A DNA stretch of 64,000 nt from Astropecten irregularis (GCA_963971285.1 OZ020248.1:16740001-16804000), one strand, 5' to 3'; shown: positions 1 to 10,471, counted from the stretch's first letter. The notes: generated from the sequence alone by a model not told the origin. Program-made: numbers and translations.

Positions 1-55
1 ATGTATGTCTAGTGATTGGACAAGTACTACATATAAATGTAATACTCCATCTGCT

Positions 56-405
56 TTAAAGCTTGTGTTTGTCTTGAAGCAAGTGCAACCCTGGCCATTG
101 TCTGATACTGTACATGTACAGATGTACAAGGATTTGGGCCCAAAGTTTTATAGATTTGTGATACCACTTTGTTACCAAGTCATTAACCTCTTCCGAACCC
201 TGTTGGAGAACGTGTGAGATAATAACATGAATTCTGGGATGTGGCAGGCTAACTAACACATGAATGCATTTTTCACGGGTCCCAAAACATCTCGTAATCC
301 CAATGTCTTACAAAGGTGTTTTGCCACCCTGTCCCGTCCAGTTAATAAGGCTGGTAAGATTGTTAGTAATAGCCCTTTCGATGATGTGGGTAACAGCAGC
401 ATTAT
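56..405 (-). pseudogene. DUF4806-like domain fragment, frameshifted
   Basis: Read on the minus strand, 308-405 is open and carries the motif HIIERAITNNL followed by LTSLINWTGQGGK. This resembles the middle of DUF4806 domains, where a helix is followed by an N-W-x-G-x-G-K turn. The frame stops at 308-310. A second open block at about 80-230 supplies a VNDLVTKWYHKS helix that would suit the end of the domain, but it lies in another frame. DUF4806 has no established biochemical role. The family assignment is from memory of the pattern. No acceptor site links the block cleanly to an upstream exon, so a decayed copy is more likely than a functional exon. Confidence 0.35.
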
Positions 406-457
406 TTACTCTGCTTACTCTCGTTCAGTTTGTGCTTGTTAAACAAGTTAAACTTAC

Positions 458-641
458 CAATGATGACACCATCAATGTAATATACCTTGTTCTCAAGGTG
501 CATGTAGGTGGAGGCTTGTTGGCAATCCACTGCCATGGCTTTGGCTTGTCCAGTTGTCAGCCGCTCATATACCTCCTTCAGAGCTAAGCGCATGAACTCT
601 TTATGTGACCCTCCCAAATCATGACCTAGCTCACCCATGAA
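458..641 (-). CDS. HECT-like domain exon (N-lobe start)
   Basis: Minus-strand open exon with a GCAG acceptor just above 641 and a GTAAGT donor at 452-457. It begins FMGELGHDLGGSHKEFMRL, which matches the conserved start of HECT ubiquitin-ligase domains (V-x-F-x-G-E-x-G-x-D-x-G-G-x-x-R-E-F-F). It ends KVYYIDGVIIG, like the later helix of the N-lobe in G2E3-type HECT-like proteins. The catalytic cysteine region is not in this exon. Two further HECT-like exons, which belong further downstream in such a protein, occur at 14990-15395 and 18793-19112. They lie upstream in minus-strand gene order, so they belong to other copies. Partial gene or pseudogene cannot be distinguished. Confidence 0.5.
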
Positions 642-838
642 CTGCACTTGAAGCTAGGAACACATGCATTGTACTTTGGAATTGCAATTTCATCCACCAT
701 GCTACCAAATACATCATGTGTGGAAACCAAGATGGTCTCTCCTTCCATGTAATGAAGTGTTTTCATCTTATTATCATCTTCAAGGTCATCTCCAAAGAAG
801 GCCTTCTTTGTTGAGGGTATCAGTTTGGTTTCTGACAT
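641..838 (-). CDS. Possible exon upstream of the HECT-like exon
   Basis: Minus-strand open stretch directly upstream of the HECT-like exon. It contains KKAFFGDDLEDDNKMKTLHY and a following VSTHDVFGSMVDEIAIP segment. The amino-acid composition is protein-like rather than random, but no known domain was recognised. The frame changes at the junction with the HECT-like exon and the acceptor lies inside the overlap, so the splice relationship is unclear. It may be an exon ending in an unrecognised donor or a decayed copy. Confidence 0.25.
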
Positions 839-841
839 AGG

Positions 842-1322
842 ATTTCAATGTCTCAATGGATATCCCATCAAGAAAGTGAGTTTGCCTGTCTGCTGATGTG
901 TAATATGTTGATGTCCATTGTTTTGTTTTTTTTATCCTGGAGGGAGGTTTGAGGCAGGTGTTATGGTGTAGGTCTTTTGCGGAGCCAAGTGAAATGACAC
1001 ATGTAACACACTTCTGGGGTACAGAAGAACACTGCACACTTTGCAGGCATTCCGGGTTGTCTTTGTTCGGCCTTTTGTCATCACTCCAATGATCCTTATA
1101 CCACTTGCACTGTTTGGGATACAGGCATGGCATTCTTGTGCAGCTGTGGCTAGCTGTGGTTGTAGCCGATGCTGCTGCCCTTGGTTGCTGCCAATTCCTC
1201 TCAACATGAATATCCGGATCCGAATCGAACCCCGAGATTTATTCAACTATTTTCACACTTTAAAAGTCATGCAGTCTACGTACACGTCTGGGTTCAGCGA
1301 TGCCGATTTAGCGAAATTGAGT
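842..1322. other. Stretch with only weak Cys-rich minus-strand frames
   Basis: Minus-strand frames around 930-1130 are rich in cysteine (for example CKVCS and KCVTC spaced about 20 residues apart) across a frame change. This recalls a zinc-binding tail but is not enough to name one. The rest shows no coding signal or structured repeat. Confidence 0.2.
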
Positions 1323-1539
1323 CTACATGTGTGTTTGATCGCGGCAGACGTGGCAGTATGTCACTCCCACGTCGTTGAAACCCTGTACGTCACTGAGTGA
1401 AAACTCGCTAATGAGGCTTGTTTGAGTGTTAAGGATTACTTGATGTAGACAGTGGAATTCCTCTGCTTTTTTTACAGTCAACTGTAACAGTTCCCAAGGG
1501 ATGAAGTGCTTCCCTGGAGCCCCTGGAATCATCCAAACA

Positions 1540-1787
1540 ATCAGCTTTATATCCACAGCTGACTGTAGCACTGTGGCAAAGTGCTCATTACCTTCAACAT
1601 TTAAGTGAAAGCCATCTCTAGTAGCAAAAAAGTTGTGTCTATTCACCTCTTCATCTGCATCCATGAATTTGCATTCACAAAACCTTTTGCAAAGTTCTGC
1701 AAGGTGAATAATATAGACTTTGACTTTCTCATTCAGGCAACTGGAGTCATGTCGGGATAGTAGTCCAGAGAGTAGATGAGGACTCAT
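1540..1787 (-). pseudogene. SGNH-hydrolase (esterase)-like fragment
   Basis: A minus-strand frame open from 1787 contains VKVYIIHLAELCKRF, then FFATRDGFHLNVEGNEHFA. The pattern F-x-x-x-D-G-x-H-L-N-x-x-G is the C-terminal block of SGNH/GDSL hydrolases, where the Asp and His of the catalytic triad lie. Such esterase domains are found in ORF1 of CR1/L2-type LINEs and in stand-alone invertebrate proteins. The GDS serine block was not found upstream, so the fragment is incomplete. A LINE fragment in the same orientation lies at 4110-4717, but continuity is not shown. Confidence 0.4.
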
Positions 1788-1799
1788 GCAAAGGTTCTG

Positions 1800-2713
1800 G
1801 ATATATCAAGACAGCTGAACAACAGTATTCAGTAGTATTCAGTATTTAAAAACTGTTTTCAATTTGCATGTTTCTTTAGAACTACATGTAGTCATCCTTC
1901 ATGTCAGGACTAACCAGTGCTGTGTCCGAGTCCGGTCAGTCCGAGTCCAAGACCAATTACTGAAGGATGGGTGGTATGCAAGTGTTTTTATCTTCATCAG
2001 TTCCTTTGCTTGATTATTCATGGTTCTGGTAGAGGCCTTTGTACTCTCATTCTGGGGCATGATGAGCGGCACTAGAGTCTGAGGCTTTACCTTACTCCCT
2101 GCTGGAAATGTCAACATGACATGATGACATGATGAGCTGGGCCGTTACTCCAGTTGCAAAGACTGTTTCCTTTCCAAACAATCAATATCTCTTTGTAACT
2201 TCTCATTTTGAATGTTGGCATTCCTCTTCCAAGTTTTGTCTCAAGACATTCGTCATTTAGTTTTGAATGTTGCAGACACTTTTATTTTGTTTTCTTAATC
2301 TGTCTCTAGATGTTTGGAAGACCAGCTGTGTATCTCTGAGGTCACTTCATTCACTTTCTACTTGGTATGGACAGTGAAACCTCAGTCATCTCTGTACGCA
2401 CGGCATTTCATTCCAATAGATTAGTTTGAATATATGGAATTTTTTCTAATTCTGAATCGTGTGAAAGTGTGAAAAATATATTGATATAATAGAAACAAGT
2501 TGCAGATATCATTATACCCATTATGCTTCACGTAGACTTGCAATGAAATGCACAAATTGCTGGGCAGATCTGTGCAGTTACATGTAGTAGGGCTTTCCAA
2601 GGTCAAGTCCTTTGGCATCATCCAATGTTTGTGAACAATTCGGCCAACCCATCCAGAATGAAGGTAAATCTGTCCTTCTATGAGAGAGCGGTAGTTGCTG
2701 TTTGCTGGGCGAT
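1800..2713. other. No recognised gene
   Basis: Short frames only. Small direct repeats of catgatga occur near 2115-2135. No splice-bounded open exon or structured element was recognised. Confidence 0.4.
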
Positions 2714-3537
2714 TTAGAAAATAATCCTTGATACCAGGTGTAAGTCCTGTAGCGTTTGAAACTGAAATGATCCAACTTGGTTACATGCAAGCTGGATGAA
2801 ACGTGTGATGCACTGTTCAGGGAAATTGCCTTGCACTGTACCCAGGATCCTAGTTAGGTTTTGAATGTCCCGACAATTTACTGGTCCACCTGCATGGGAA
2901 GTACGCAGCTGTTGCAGAACGGATAGCAAGGTATTTTGCAAGGGTGAGATATTTTCAGCTATCCTCACAAACTGTAGGAAGGCTTCATTCAGGGATGAGC
3001 TGTTGAGGAATGTCATTAAGGTTGAGTATTGGACCAAAAGTGTTGTTTTGTTGGCCAATGAAATGTGTGTTAGGTATGTGAAGTAGTTTAGCACCAATGC
3101 CATCTGCTGGGTGTACAGTAAGAACACAGTGCCATTGTTGCAATTTGTGGGTTTGGATTGTTTGTGTGCTGGAGGGGAGTAATTGTGGTGTATGATGTAT
3201 TGTACACATCAGATAAGAAGAAAGCATCTTCCATATCTATGTATGAACCAGTTTCCTTGTGGGAGGCAACATCTTGGTCTGTGGGATGGTTAGGAGCAGA
3301 TGTGTAGTAGTCAAGTAAACTTGGAATTGTTGAGGCAATTTGAGTGGTTTGCTGAGCTACATGTAAAATATCTGACCGATGCTGTAACACCAAGCTTTGG
3401 CAGCAGCAATCTGTGCTGATGGAGTGTATGTTTGCACTTTGGAAGACAAGCGAAAGGTAGAGAGGCCTGAAGTGTTGCCAGTTTACCTGTTTACAGGAAA
3501 TGAAGAATTGTATTGACCTGTGTGGCCTGGTTGGCAC
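2714..3537 (-). CDS. Unrecognised minus-strand open frames
   Basis: Two overlapping minus-strand frames (about 3088-3537 and 2714-3127) stay open for about 149 and 137 codons. The downstream one contains LNEAFLQFVRIAENISPLQN and ILGTVQGNFPEQCITRFIQL, with helical, protein-like composition. No family was recognised. They could be two frame-shifted parts of one decayed transposon or gene protein, or exons of a host gene. Length above chance in an AT-rich region and plausible composition are the only support. Confidence 0.25.
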
Positions 3538-4021
3538 ATATTGCTGGTGAGGACTGCTGGAGCTAGTACATCAGACACTGAAGGTGCCACGTTTGTGAGG
3601 ACTGGGTTGGTGGGCACATGATGTCTGTTGATATGTGGTGGGCAGTGCACAGTAGATGAGCACATATGGGGAACATTAACAAACAATTTGACATCTTAAA
3701 CGTTGACATTGGAAAAAGTTGAGAATTCAACCTTTTTTCATTTGACCCTTGTGACTCCATTTGACCCAACACATTGTTGTCACCCATAACCATGATAACT
3801 TTTGTAGACAATGTCAAGACAATTCATGTCCCCAATTTGCATGACAATACCTTGTCAAGTTTTTGACCCATGACCCCTACGTGTCCTTTGAGGGGTCAGG
3901 TGACATAAATGGGAGGTGACCCTGGTCCATTCACCCAAGTTTGGTTAAAATCAGCCATTATATGGCAGAGATATAGGACATCAAAATGTTGCCAGAAGAA
4001 AGAAACATGTGAGATACAGAA

Positions 4022-4044
4022 CCCTGCCGAAGCCTTCGGCAGGG
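4022..4044. repeat. Short perfect hairpin
   Basis: ccctgccgaag and cttcggcaggg form an 11-bp inverted repeat with a one-base centre. A gcagagatata-type stretch precedes it, and an aataataataat run follows directly. It looks like the end of a short interspersed repeat inserted beside the LINE fragment. Confidence 0.4.
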
Positions 4045-4109
4045 TAAATAATAATAATGCATTTTGGATGGAAGATGATAGAGCATGCAATTGGGATGGC
4101 AGATTGAGC

Positions 4110-4717
4110 ATACATTTACGTTGATCTCTGATGAAACACCAGACATTACGCTTGTTGTCTCTCGTTGCAAATGGACTATTGACATAGTTCCAGTAGGATG
4201 TCTGAGTTGTACATTTCACCTTATTACGGATCTGCTTATATTGGAGCCATGCTGAACTGGTACCGGAATGCTTGGCTTTAATAAACAGTTTATGCTTCCG
4301 GTGAATCAGTTTCTTTAATTCAGGTGTGATCCAAGGAGAAGATTGAGTGCGTCGCCGTTGTTTTCTAGGTATGCTGTCATGGGTTGCTGCCTCGAGGATA
4401 TCCAGAAATCCTTCCCATGATGCATCAGGATCAGCATCGTCCATGAAAGCAGACCATGGTGCAAGGTGCAGGAGTGTTTCTAGATGTACCATGTTGGCTT
4501 TCTGGAATTGCAGGAATGAGCGGATGACAGCAGGTTGTGGGAGAGATTTGGGGGCACTACATGTGAAGGCAACTGCATGGTGGTCACTACTGACTGGATT
4601 TGCAAAGGACCCTACTGCAGAGAATTTCTCAGGCCGGTTTATAAATATGAGGTTGATAGTGGTTCCAGTTGAAGACGAGTTATTAGATGGACGGGTTACA
4701 TCTTCTACAATCTGCAC
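4110..4717 (-). pseudogene. LINE endonuclease C-terminus and linker fragment
   Basis: The minus-strand frame reads TTINLIFINRPEKF, then SFANPVSSDHHAVAF, then SSPWITPELKKLIHRKHKLF and QYKQIRNKVKC. The P-x-S-S-D-H-x-x-V block is the last catalytic motif of apurinic-type endonucleases of non-LTR retrotransposons. The WITPELKKLI-x-x-x-KLF block is the usual linker between endonuclease and reverse transcriptase in CR1/jockey-like LINEs. Homology fades below about 4110 and no reverse transcriptase follows, so the copy is truncated at both ends. The upstream end coincides with a fold-back duplication at 4683-4796. Confidence 0.7.
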
Positions 4718-4796
4718 AAGTCCAATGGAGTCGGTAATATCTTGGGCTCCATTGGACGTATGTGCAGATTGTAGAAGATGTAACCCGTCCGTCTAA
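4683..4796. repeat. Inverted duplication at the LINE fragment edge
   Basis: About 48 bases at 4683-4730 reappear in reverse complement at 4747-4796 (shared words gacgggttacatcttctac and cagattgtagaagatg) around a short centre. The arms contain the last recognisable LINE endonuclease codons, so the LINE end was copied in inverted orientation. Confidence 0.7.
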
Positions 4797-4799
4797 TGA

Positions 4800-6470
4800 A
4801 TGTTAGGGGTCTGGTGTGCACAGTCTGCCTGTGCATCAGCATTCCACAATTACCATTGGTAATAGCTGCTAGAGCATCAATGTTAAAGACAGATACTGGT
4901 CTTTTGCTTCATTGTGCTGAAATTCTGGGATCCCATTCTTACCTGTAGATATACTGGTGCCTTTGGGAGTTTGCTGAGTTATATCGGCCTTTATACAAAC
5001 AATCTTGATGTTCTTGGCAAACTCACAATCATGGACAGGTTGTCCCTTCTTAGGACCTTTGCCCCTTGCTTGCTGCTGTGATGTGCAGGATGAATTCTTC
5101 CCCTGCTCCACTGCTTCAACTACTGCAAACAGGAGGCCACTGATGTGTTTGCATGTTGCTTGGATTCTGAATAAAATGTATGAGGTGGGAAATCATTTAT
5201 TAGAACCTTTGACCAATCATGAGTTCTGTTGGAGAAATGGAAGCCCTAACTGTATTTTTAGCACAGTTCAAACACATTGGCGGTGTACAAATCAATGATC
5301 ATAAGCCCAGGGATGTTACACTTCTAAAAGTCACCAAATCTATCAGATAGCAATGTAATGGGAATAATTTGAGGTTGCTAGAACTGTTTGATTCTTACCC
5401 AATGCAACATGTGCACTCAGCTGTGCAGACCTGTCCTGTTTCTTTATGGAGCACACTACCCATGTATAATATGGTTTCTCTGAAGTTTTCACCTGCGGTA
5501 TGACCTATAGAAACTGTACATGTACTAGTTATGTAGACAAATGAGGCACAATTCAATCTTATAGCCTGCCTAGGTCCAATGTCTTTATTATTTACCTGAT
5601 ACAGTGTCATTTGCAGTTTGAGGGCAAACTGGCAAATTAAGATTTATAATGAATTATGAATGATAAAAGGAACAAAAATACTCCAGCCATCAGAAATCAG
5701 GTGAGGCGGCATATGACTTCTGCCCACTCCGTTACTTCTGGGTCTCATTCCCTCTTAGGACTGCCAGCAAGCTTCCCATGCTCCCTCTGCACTATGAGTA
5801 TCGCTGCCTTCTTGCTTGCAGTGTTTCCCACACTCTTTTCCTCCATCTCTGCCAGCCTACTGGCTTGCACTTTCAACCACTCTAAAGGTTCCTCCATCTT
5901 GTCTCCATCTGTGCAAAGTCAAGTACTGAACCTTTTTCAGTTGTGGAAACTCCTGTCCTATCTATGTCTATGACACATGTAACAGTATCCAGTACAGAAT
6001 ACATGTAGGTTGTTTCTTGCGAGAATCTGGATTTATTCAATTCCAACTTTGAACATGTTTCTTTATACTACAGTGTTTAGTGACCCGCCCGGTAGTTTTG
6101 GACTGCTCTTGAGGTACATGTACTCCCCATGAGCCTTCTCAAGCTCTGCTCCCTTCGCATTTCCATGATTTATCATGTACATGTATGCCTCTGAGATTAA
6201 AAAAATTTAAAGGATACATTGGGTAAAGAATTGTTATTTTAAGCATTAGTAATGATTTACCTTAGATTAAAATGAAATGACAACAGGACTACCATTGGCA
6301 AATATTGATTCATATCACTTCTGCTTGTAAAACACAATTAATTAATTTATTTATTTATTAGATAACCAACAGCAGAGATCTTCCAAGTACGGGCATCATG
6401 AAAAATAATCTTAATATAAATACATTAGTAATTTACAAAATTTAAGAAACCAAACAAACATAATTGAACC
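4800..6470. other. No recognised gene
   Basis: Open frames of 70-105 codons occur on both strands (for example minus 4869-5111, plus 5656-5973), but none shows a recognisable domain or convincing splice sites. Several acatgta words and a tttatttattt stretch near 6345 are present. No structured repeat was recognised. Confidence 0.35.
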
Positions 6471-6473
6471 TAC

Positions 6474-6648
6474 CATTTTCTTTTTAAATTGCTCATTGTA
6501 CAGTTTGGCTTCAAAAGCCTTGAACTGGTCCTCGTCATCCAATGGGCTGTCAATTGGCTCTGTATCACCATCATGTATCCATGGAATCTGATGAGCTGAT
6601 TTGTCAGCAATCTGTGTCCTCAGCAAGCTGACATACTCGTCCTCTTTA
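6474..6648 (-). CDS. Probable exon, start of a DUF4806-like domain
   Basis: Minus-strand open block ending at a GTAGGT donor (6468-6473), with a pyrimidine-rich acceptor candidate near 6649. It encodes TEPIDSPLDDEDQFKAFEAK followed by LYNEQFKKKM. DUF4806 domains usually begin with an acidic linker and a helix of the form D-E-x-x-F-x-x-F-E-x-x-L-x-x-x-x-F-x-x-K, as here. It could pair with the NWTGQGGK block at 308-405 on the same strand, but about 6 kb and unrelated elements lie between. The assignment is inference. Confidence 0.4.
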
Positions 6649-7034
6649 AAGAAAATTGAGCGTAACCCAAGCTTCGTGGGTGTAAAGAGGTCGTCAAGAA
6701 AGTGTGTGATAAGAGTGCTCAACGAGTGCTTTGTGAATAACATGAAGCATACTCTGAGAGAATGCTTTTCGTATATTTTCGTGGCTCTTTGTTAACTCAC
6801 AGCACATTAAATGGGCTTTGTGAATAATGACCCCAGCCCTTAAATACAATACGAAAAACTTAAATGAAAGATCACAAAAAAGATATTCAAATAGCGGTCA
6901 ATTTTCACGTCATGCGTAGCAACAAGGTGCAGTTTGTAGATGTGATTCGCCTACAATGTCATTTGTCAAAAACAGCCACCAAAATGCGTATGTACATTAT
7001 TCACAAAGCATTCCCCAAAAACAATGATACTTAC

Positions 7035-7174
7035 ACTATCAACTTCCAGTCGCCCTTCAAACTTATCCAACGATTTGTTGAAGAAGCTAGAGCCTTGCAA
7101 ATCATGATGGGCGGAGGATGGTAGAACAATTTCTCAATGTCTTCTGGAATCTCAAATACTCCAGTCACATACAC
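7035..7174 (-). CDS. Probable internal exon, product unrecognised
   Basis: A 140-base minus-strand block is bounded by a TAG acceptor above 7174 and a perfect GTAAGT donor at 7029-7034. It reads VYVTGVFEIPEDIEKLFYHP then PPIMICKALASSTNR. After that, the more protein-like continuation (LDKFEGRLEVDS) needs a one-base shift. No family was recognised. It sits between two other minus-strand exon candidates. A real exon with a base-call error and a recently decayed exon are both possible. Confidence 0.4.
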
Positions 7175-7179
7175 CTACA

Positions 7180-7698
7180 TCAGCATATAAACGAAAAATC
7201 ATTATAAATATACAAAAACTATAACACAATTCACAAAAAAATTGAAAATTTAAAAATAGCTTCTATTTGTCTCTTCCATGTCGGAATGACATTGATATTC
7301 TAAATAATATCAATATATCACCATCAAATCAATTAACATATAATATAAAACCTTTTCATCATGTTAATACATGTATCTACTCTTGCCATTCATCCATAGT
7401 ACATGTACTTTCTGACCAGTCTTGCTCACATACCGACTGAAGCCCAAAATCTTGCAGAAATGGCATTTCACACACCTGCTGCACTGTAAAAAAAAGTAAA
7501 TCTTACTGGTTAGGCTTTCCAGTATACTTCATCCTTCTAATGCAATGTGGCATGACCTCTGCCTAACCTTCACAAAGGGTTTTCGAAAAAACACGTTGAA
7601 ATCTTTGGGATGAACCCAAATAAACTTTCACTTCAAATCAGATAATAAAACAAATCTGTAAGAAAAATGTACGCAAGTCTCCAAATGTAATGTGGATT
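7180..7698. other. AT-rich intron-like sequence
   Basis: Low-complexity AT-rich sequence between two minus-strand exon candidates. No open frame of note and no repeat were recognised. Confidence 0.35.
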
Positions 7699-7828
7699 TT
7701 ATCCGCTCCTGTCAGATTCGAAGTCCTTCTGACTGTTGATTAGAGTAAGGACCTTTGGACTGATGGCTCCCTTCCAAGCCTTCTTCACTTTGCTTCCTCC
7801 AGTCTTTGGGTTGATACCAACCAAGCAA
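7699..7828 (-). CDS. Probable terminal exon of an unrecognised gene
   Basis: Minus-strand block with a strong acceptor (TTAATTTTCAG above 7828) and a TAA stop at 7699-7701. It encodes LVGINPKTGGSKVKKAWKGA, then ISPKVLTLINSQKDFESDRSG before the stop. The first base completes a codon left open by the exon at 8404-8573, giving EFIQCCLVGINPKTGG across the junction. That kind of EFIQ-x-x-x-x-GINP-x-x-G ending is one I associate with hypothetical invertebrate proteins of unknown role. The lysine-rich tail is probably exposed or nucleic-acid binding. Exon phase agreement with the neighbour is the main support. Confidence 0.5.
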
Positions 7829-8403
7829 CTGAAAATTAATAGACATAAAAAACATAATTTGAATTAAATTTCATGAATGTTCTGACAATGAGGTAACATG
7901 CCCATCATACATCATGGATGATACAAAAGGTGGGCAAAAAGTAGGGTGTGATTTTTTGGTCTATATTTTCTTTCCTTATCTAACTTTCCTTCTCTCTTAA
8001 TAAAGGTCATTTTATGAAACCAAATCTTTCACCCCATAAAAAGTGGATTTGTTGGTTGGTCATATTTGCAGCCATTTTTGTTTGATTCCATATAACATTT
8101 AAATTATTGCAAGGCAGGGAATGGGTACTGTCATTAATTTGATCAGTTTACTGGGCTGTAGTAGAAACCTGACAACTGTTTTGCACATTATTTGGAATGT
8201 GTTTTCACAGTGAAAATTTCACTTCACTATTGGAGATGGGCAATACACAGCATTCAATCAACCACTTTGCTATTGCATTTATATTTAGTGTTAACAGGTA
8301 AGACATACCCAGTAATTGGCAAGCGGGTTTGGAATAAAATAGCTTTGAAATATTCAGGCAGATGTATGACTTTAATTTAAGGTCAAGGTTAAAAATGTCA
8401 TAC

Positions 8404-8573
8404 CATTGAATGAACTCCATAGTTGCCACCGCTCCTTTGGGTACTGAATGTTGCACACAAAGTATGATGGGAAGAACATGTACAAGGCCTCCATTGGTGA
8501 TGAAATATATGACTGTTGACCACCTCTCTGTCAACTGCAAGCATGAAGTCTTTTGAAGCAATGCGGGATGGAC
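8404..8573 (-). pseudogene. Probable penultimate exon with frameshifts
   Basis: Bounded by a CTGCCCGCAG acceptor and a GTATGA donor at 8398-8403. Three successive frames give one plausible protein: SKDFMLAVDREVVNS, then SPMEALYMFFPSYFVCNIQY, then AVATMEFIQ. The last frame joins in phase to the terminal exon at 7699-7828. Two single-base shifts inside a well-bounded exon suggest either a young pseudogene or errors in the assembly. Function unknown. Confidence 0.45.
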
Positions 8574-8765
8574 CTGCGGGCAGTAAAGTATTTGGATGGT
8601 AATAAAAGATCAGTCATTTCAGTGTCAAACAGCATCTCATGAATATTTAATCACTTTTGGTCGGGGAATAGATAATATGCAAATTAGGCTTGCCCTTTAA
8701 CCGACTTGGATGAGCACTGTATACGCAGTGCTTGTGAGTGCAAATGAAAAAATATCACCTGCTGG

Positions 8766-8835
8766 CTCAGGTGAGATTCGAACCCACGACCTCCTGCTCC
8801 TGCCTCCTTAGCAATTGTCAAACCACCCCTTACGA
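8766..8835 (-). repeat. tRNA-like B-box sequence (SINE-like)
   Basis: On the minus strand an AGGTCGTGGGTTCGAATCTC stretch provides a good RNA polymerase III B box (GGTTCGAATC), preceded by a GTGGTTTGACAATTGCTAAG region like a degraded D-arm. The cloverleaf is not complete. It is probably the tRNA-derived head of a SINE or a tRNA pseudogene. It directly precedes the 51-bp minisatellite. Confidence 0.35.
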
Positions 8836-8867
8836 AAAATTCCTGTGGTATTACCATAAAAAATACC

Positions 8868-9516
8868 ACAAGACATTACCACAAGAAGTGTCCTGTGGTT
8901 TTTTGGGACATTTACCACAGGTACCATAGAACTTACCACAGGAATATTACCACAGGAACTCTACCACAGGTACCATAGGCACGTTACCGCAGGAACATTA
9001 CCACAGGTACCACAGGCACGTTACCGCAGAAACCTTCCCACAGGTATGTTACCACAGGAAACTTACCACAGGTACCACAGGAACATTACCACAGGAACAT
9101 TACCACTGGTACCACAGGCACGTTACCACAGGAACATTACCACAGGAACATTACCACTGGTACCACAGGCACGTTACCACAGGAACATTACCACACGAAC
9201 ATTACCACTGGTACCACAGGCACGTTACCACAGGAACATTACCACAGGAACATTACCACTGGTACCACAGGCACGTTACCACAGGAACATTACCACAGGA
9301 ACATTACCACTGGTACCACAGGCACGTTACCACAGGAACATTACCAAAGGAACATTACCACTGGTACCACAGGAACATTACCACTGGTACCACAGGCACG
9401 TTACCACAGGCACATTACCACAGGAACATTACCACTGGAACCACAGGCACGTTACCACATGCACGTTACCACTGGTACCACAGGAACATTACCACAGGTA
9501 CCACAGGCACGTTACC
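8868..9516. repeat. 51-bp minisatellite rich in ggtaccac words
   Basis: Array built of short blocks such as accacaggaacattacc and ggtaccacaggcacg. The dominant higher-order period is 51 bases (for example 9109 to 9160). Because 51 is a multiple of three, one plus-strand frame stays open for 160 codons as a repeating LPLVPQARYHRNITTGT unit. That frame is a by-product of the period rather than evidence of a gene: there is no start context or flanking exon. The left end is more degenerate than the right. Confidence 0.85.
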
Positions 9517-9529
9517 ACTGGTGAGTGAA

Positions 9530-10300
9530 TGGGCTGAAATATTGCATATCCAACTTGTTCTCATTAAAGTTGTCAGTTGTCTCCTTCACCACTGTCTTCT
9601 TCACCTTCTTGGGCTATATAAGAGACGTAAAGTAAAACAAAAATGTGTAGCAGTCAGCACACATTCAAGAAAAATTCAGGACAGAAACAGCCAAATGAGC
9701 AGCAGCCTCATTTTCCTAAACCTTACACTTGTCAAACGTAAATTCACAACTATTATAAAACTTTCCATATTGTGGAATGTTTTGGTTCCCAGCTTTTTGT
9801 TGCAGTTGCTTTAACTGTCCCTTTGCCTGTAAAAGGTGTTCCGACACACATGCCCCGATCAACTCCTGTGAATGATTAACATTTGGCAACAGTCAACGAA
9901 TACATATAGGTACATGTACAAGTTCAAAAAAAGTTTCATCTTGCACTGTTTGTATATACATGTAATGTACATGTCTAAGTAGGTCAACACGTACGCCGAC
10001 CAACCTATACGCTGTTCGGTCAACTTGTATACGCCGACTATTAAACGACCAACTCGTACAAACATGAGTTTATTGGCGTAGGAATTGGTCAGTGTACGAG
10101 TTGACAATACATTGTATATAGTGCGCTGTCGAGTCACCTGTTTCCTTTTGCCAATATGTTATAGTCACACTCTTGAAAAAGCTGTTCTTAATTCAGTGAA
10201 AAATAATGCCACGCCTCGGTCCAGTTACATTTCAGATTAAGCATTTAAGGCAAGTTAAGCAATTACAGAGATTGATGAGTGATGACTCATGTAACTGAAT
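9530..10300. other. No gene; short repeated gtacg words
   Basis: Between 9975 and 10125 the sequence repeats elements such as tacgccgac and caactcgtac in both orientations, giving weak inverted pairing. The rest shows no coding or structural signal. Confidence 0.35.
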
Positions 10301-10310
10301 GTACTCATAC

Positions 10311-10471
10311 TTTTGACTTCTCCTCGGAACCCGACATCTCCTCATCGTCACTGACATATCGGAGTGGTCTTTTGGCTGTTCTCTTAGTACCACCATCTGT
10401 ATCATATCCGGTGGAAGAGGAGGCTGTGAAGTTGTCCCTCTTTGAGAGCATGTCCTTGTCTCTTCGATCAT
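10311..10471 (-). CDS. Probable internal exon, disordered acidic product
   Basis: Minus-strand block with a TTTCACAG acceptor just above 10471 and a GTATGAGT donor (10303-10310). It encodes DDRRDKDMLSKRDNFTASSS, then GYDTDGGTKRTAKRPLRYVS, then DDEEMSGSEEKSK. It is charged, serine-rich and without predicted structure, as in linker regions of nuclear proteins. It may belong to the same minus-strand gene as the block at 11751-11943, which ends in a GTAAGT donor 1.3 kb upstream. Function unknown. Confidence 0.45.

Noticed and set aside
8205-8561. Single 118-codon minus-strand frame as one protein
   Set aside because: Only its middle part (AVATMEFIQ) fits the splice-bounded exon. The rest reads better in the other two frames, and the lower part is intron.
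9046-9528. 160-codon open frame of LPLVPQARYHRNITTGT-type repeats
   Set aside because: It exists because the 51-base unit is divisible by three. There is no start context, splice site or non-repeat coding sequence.
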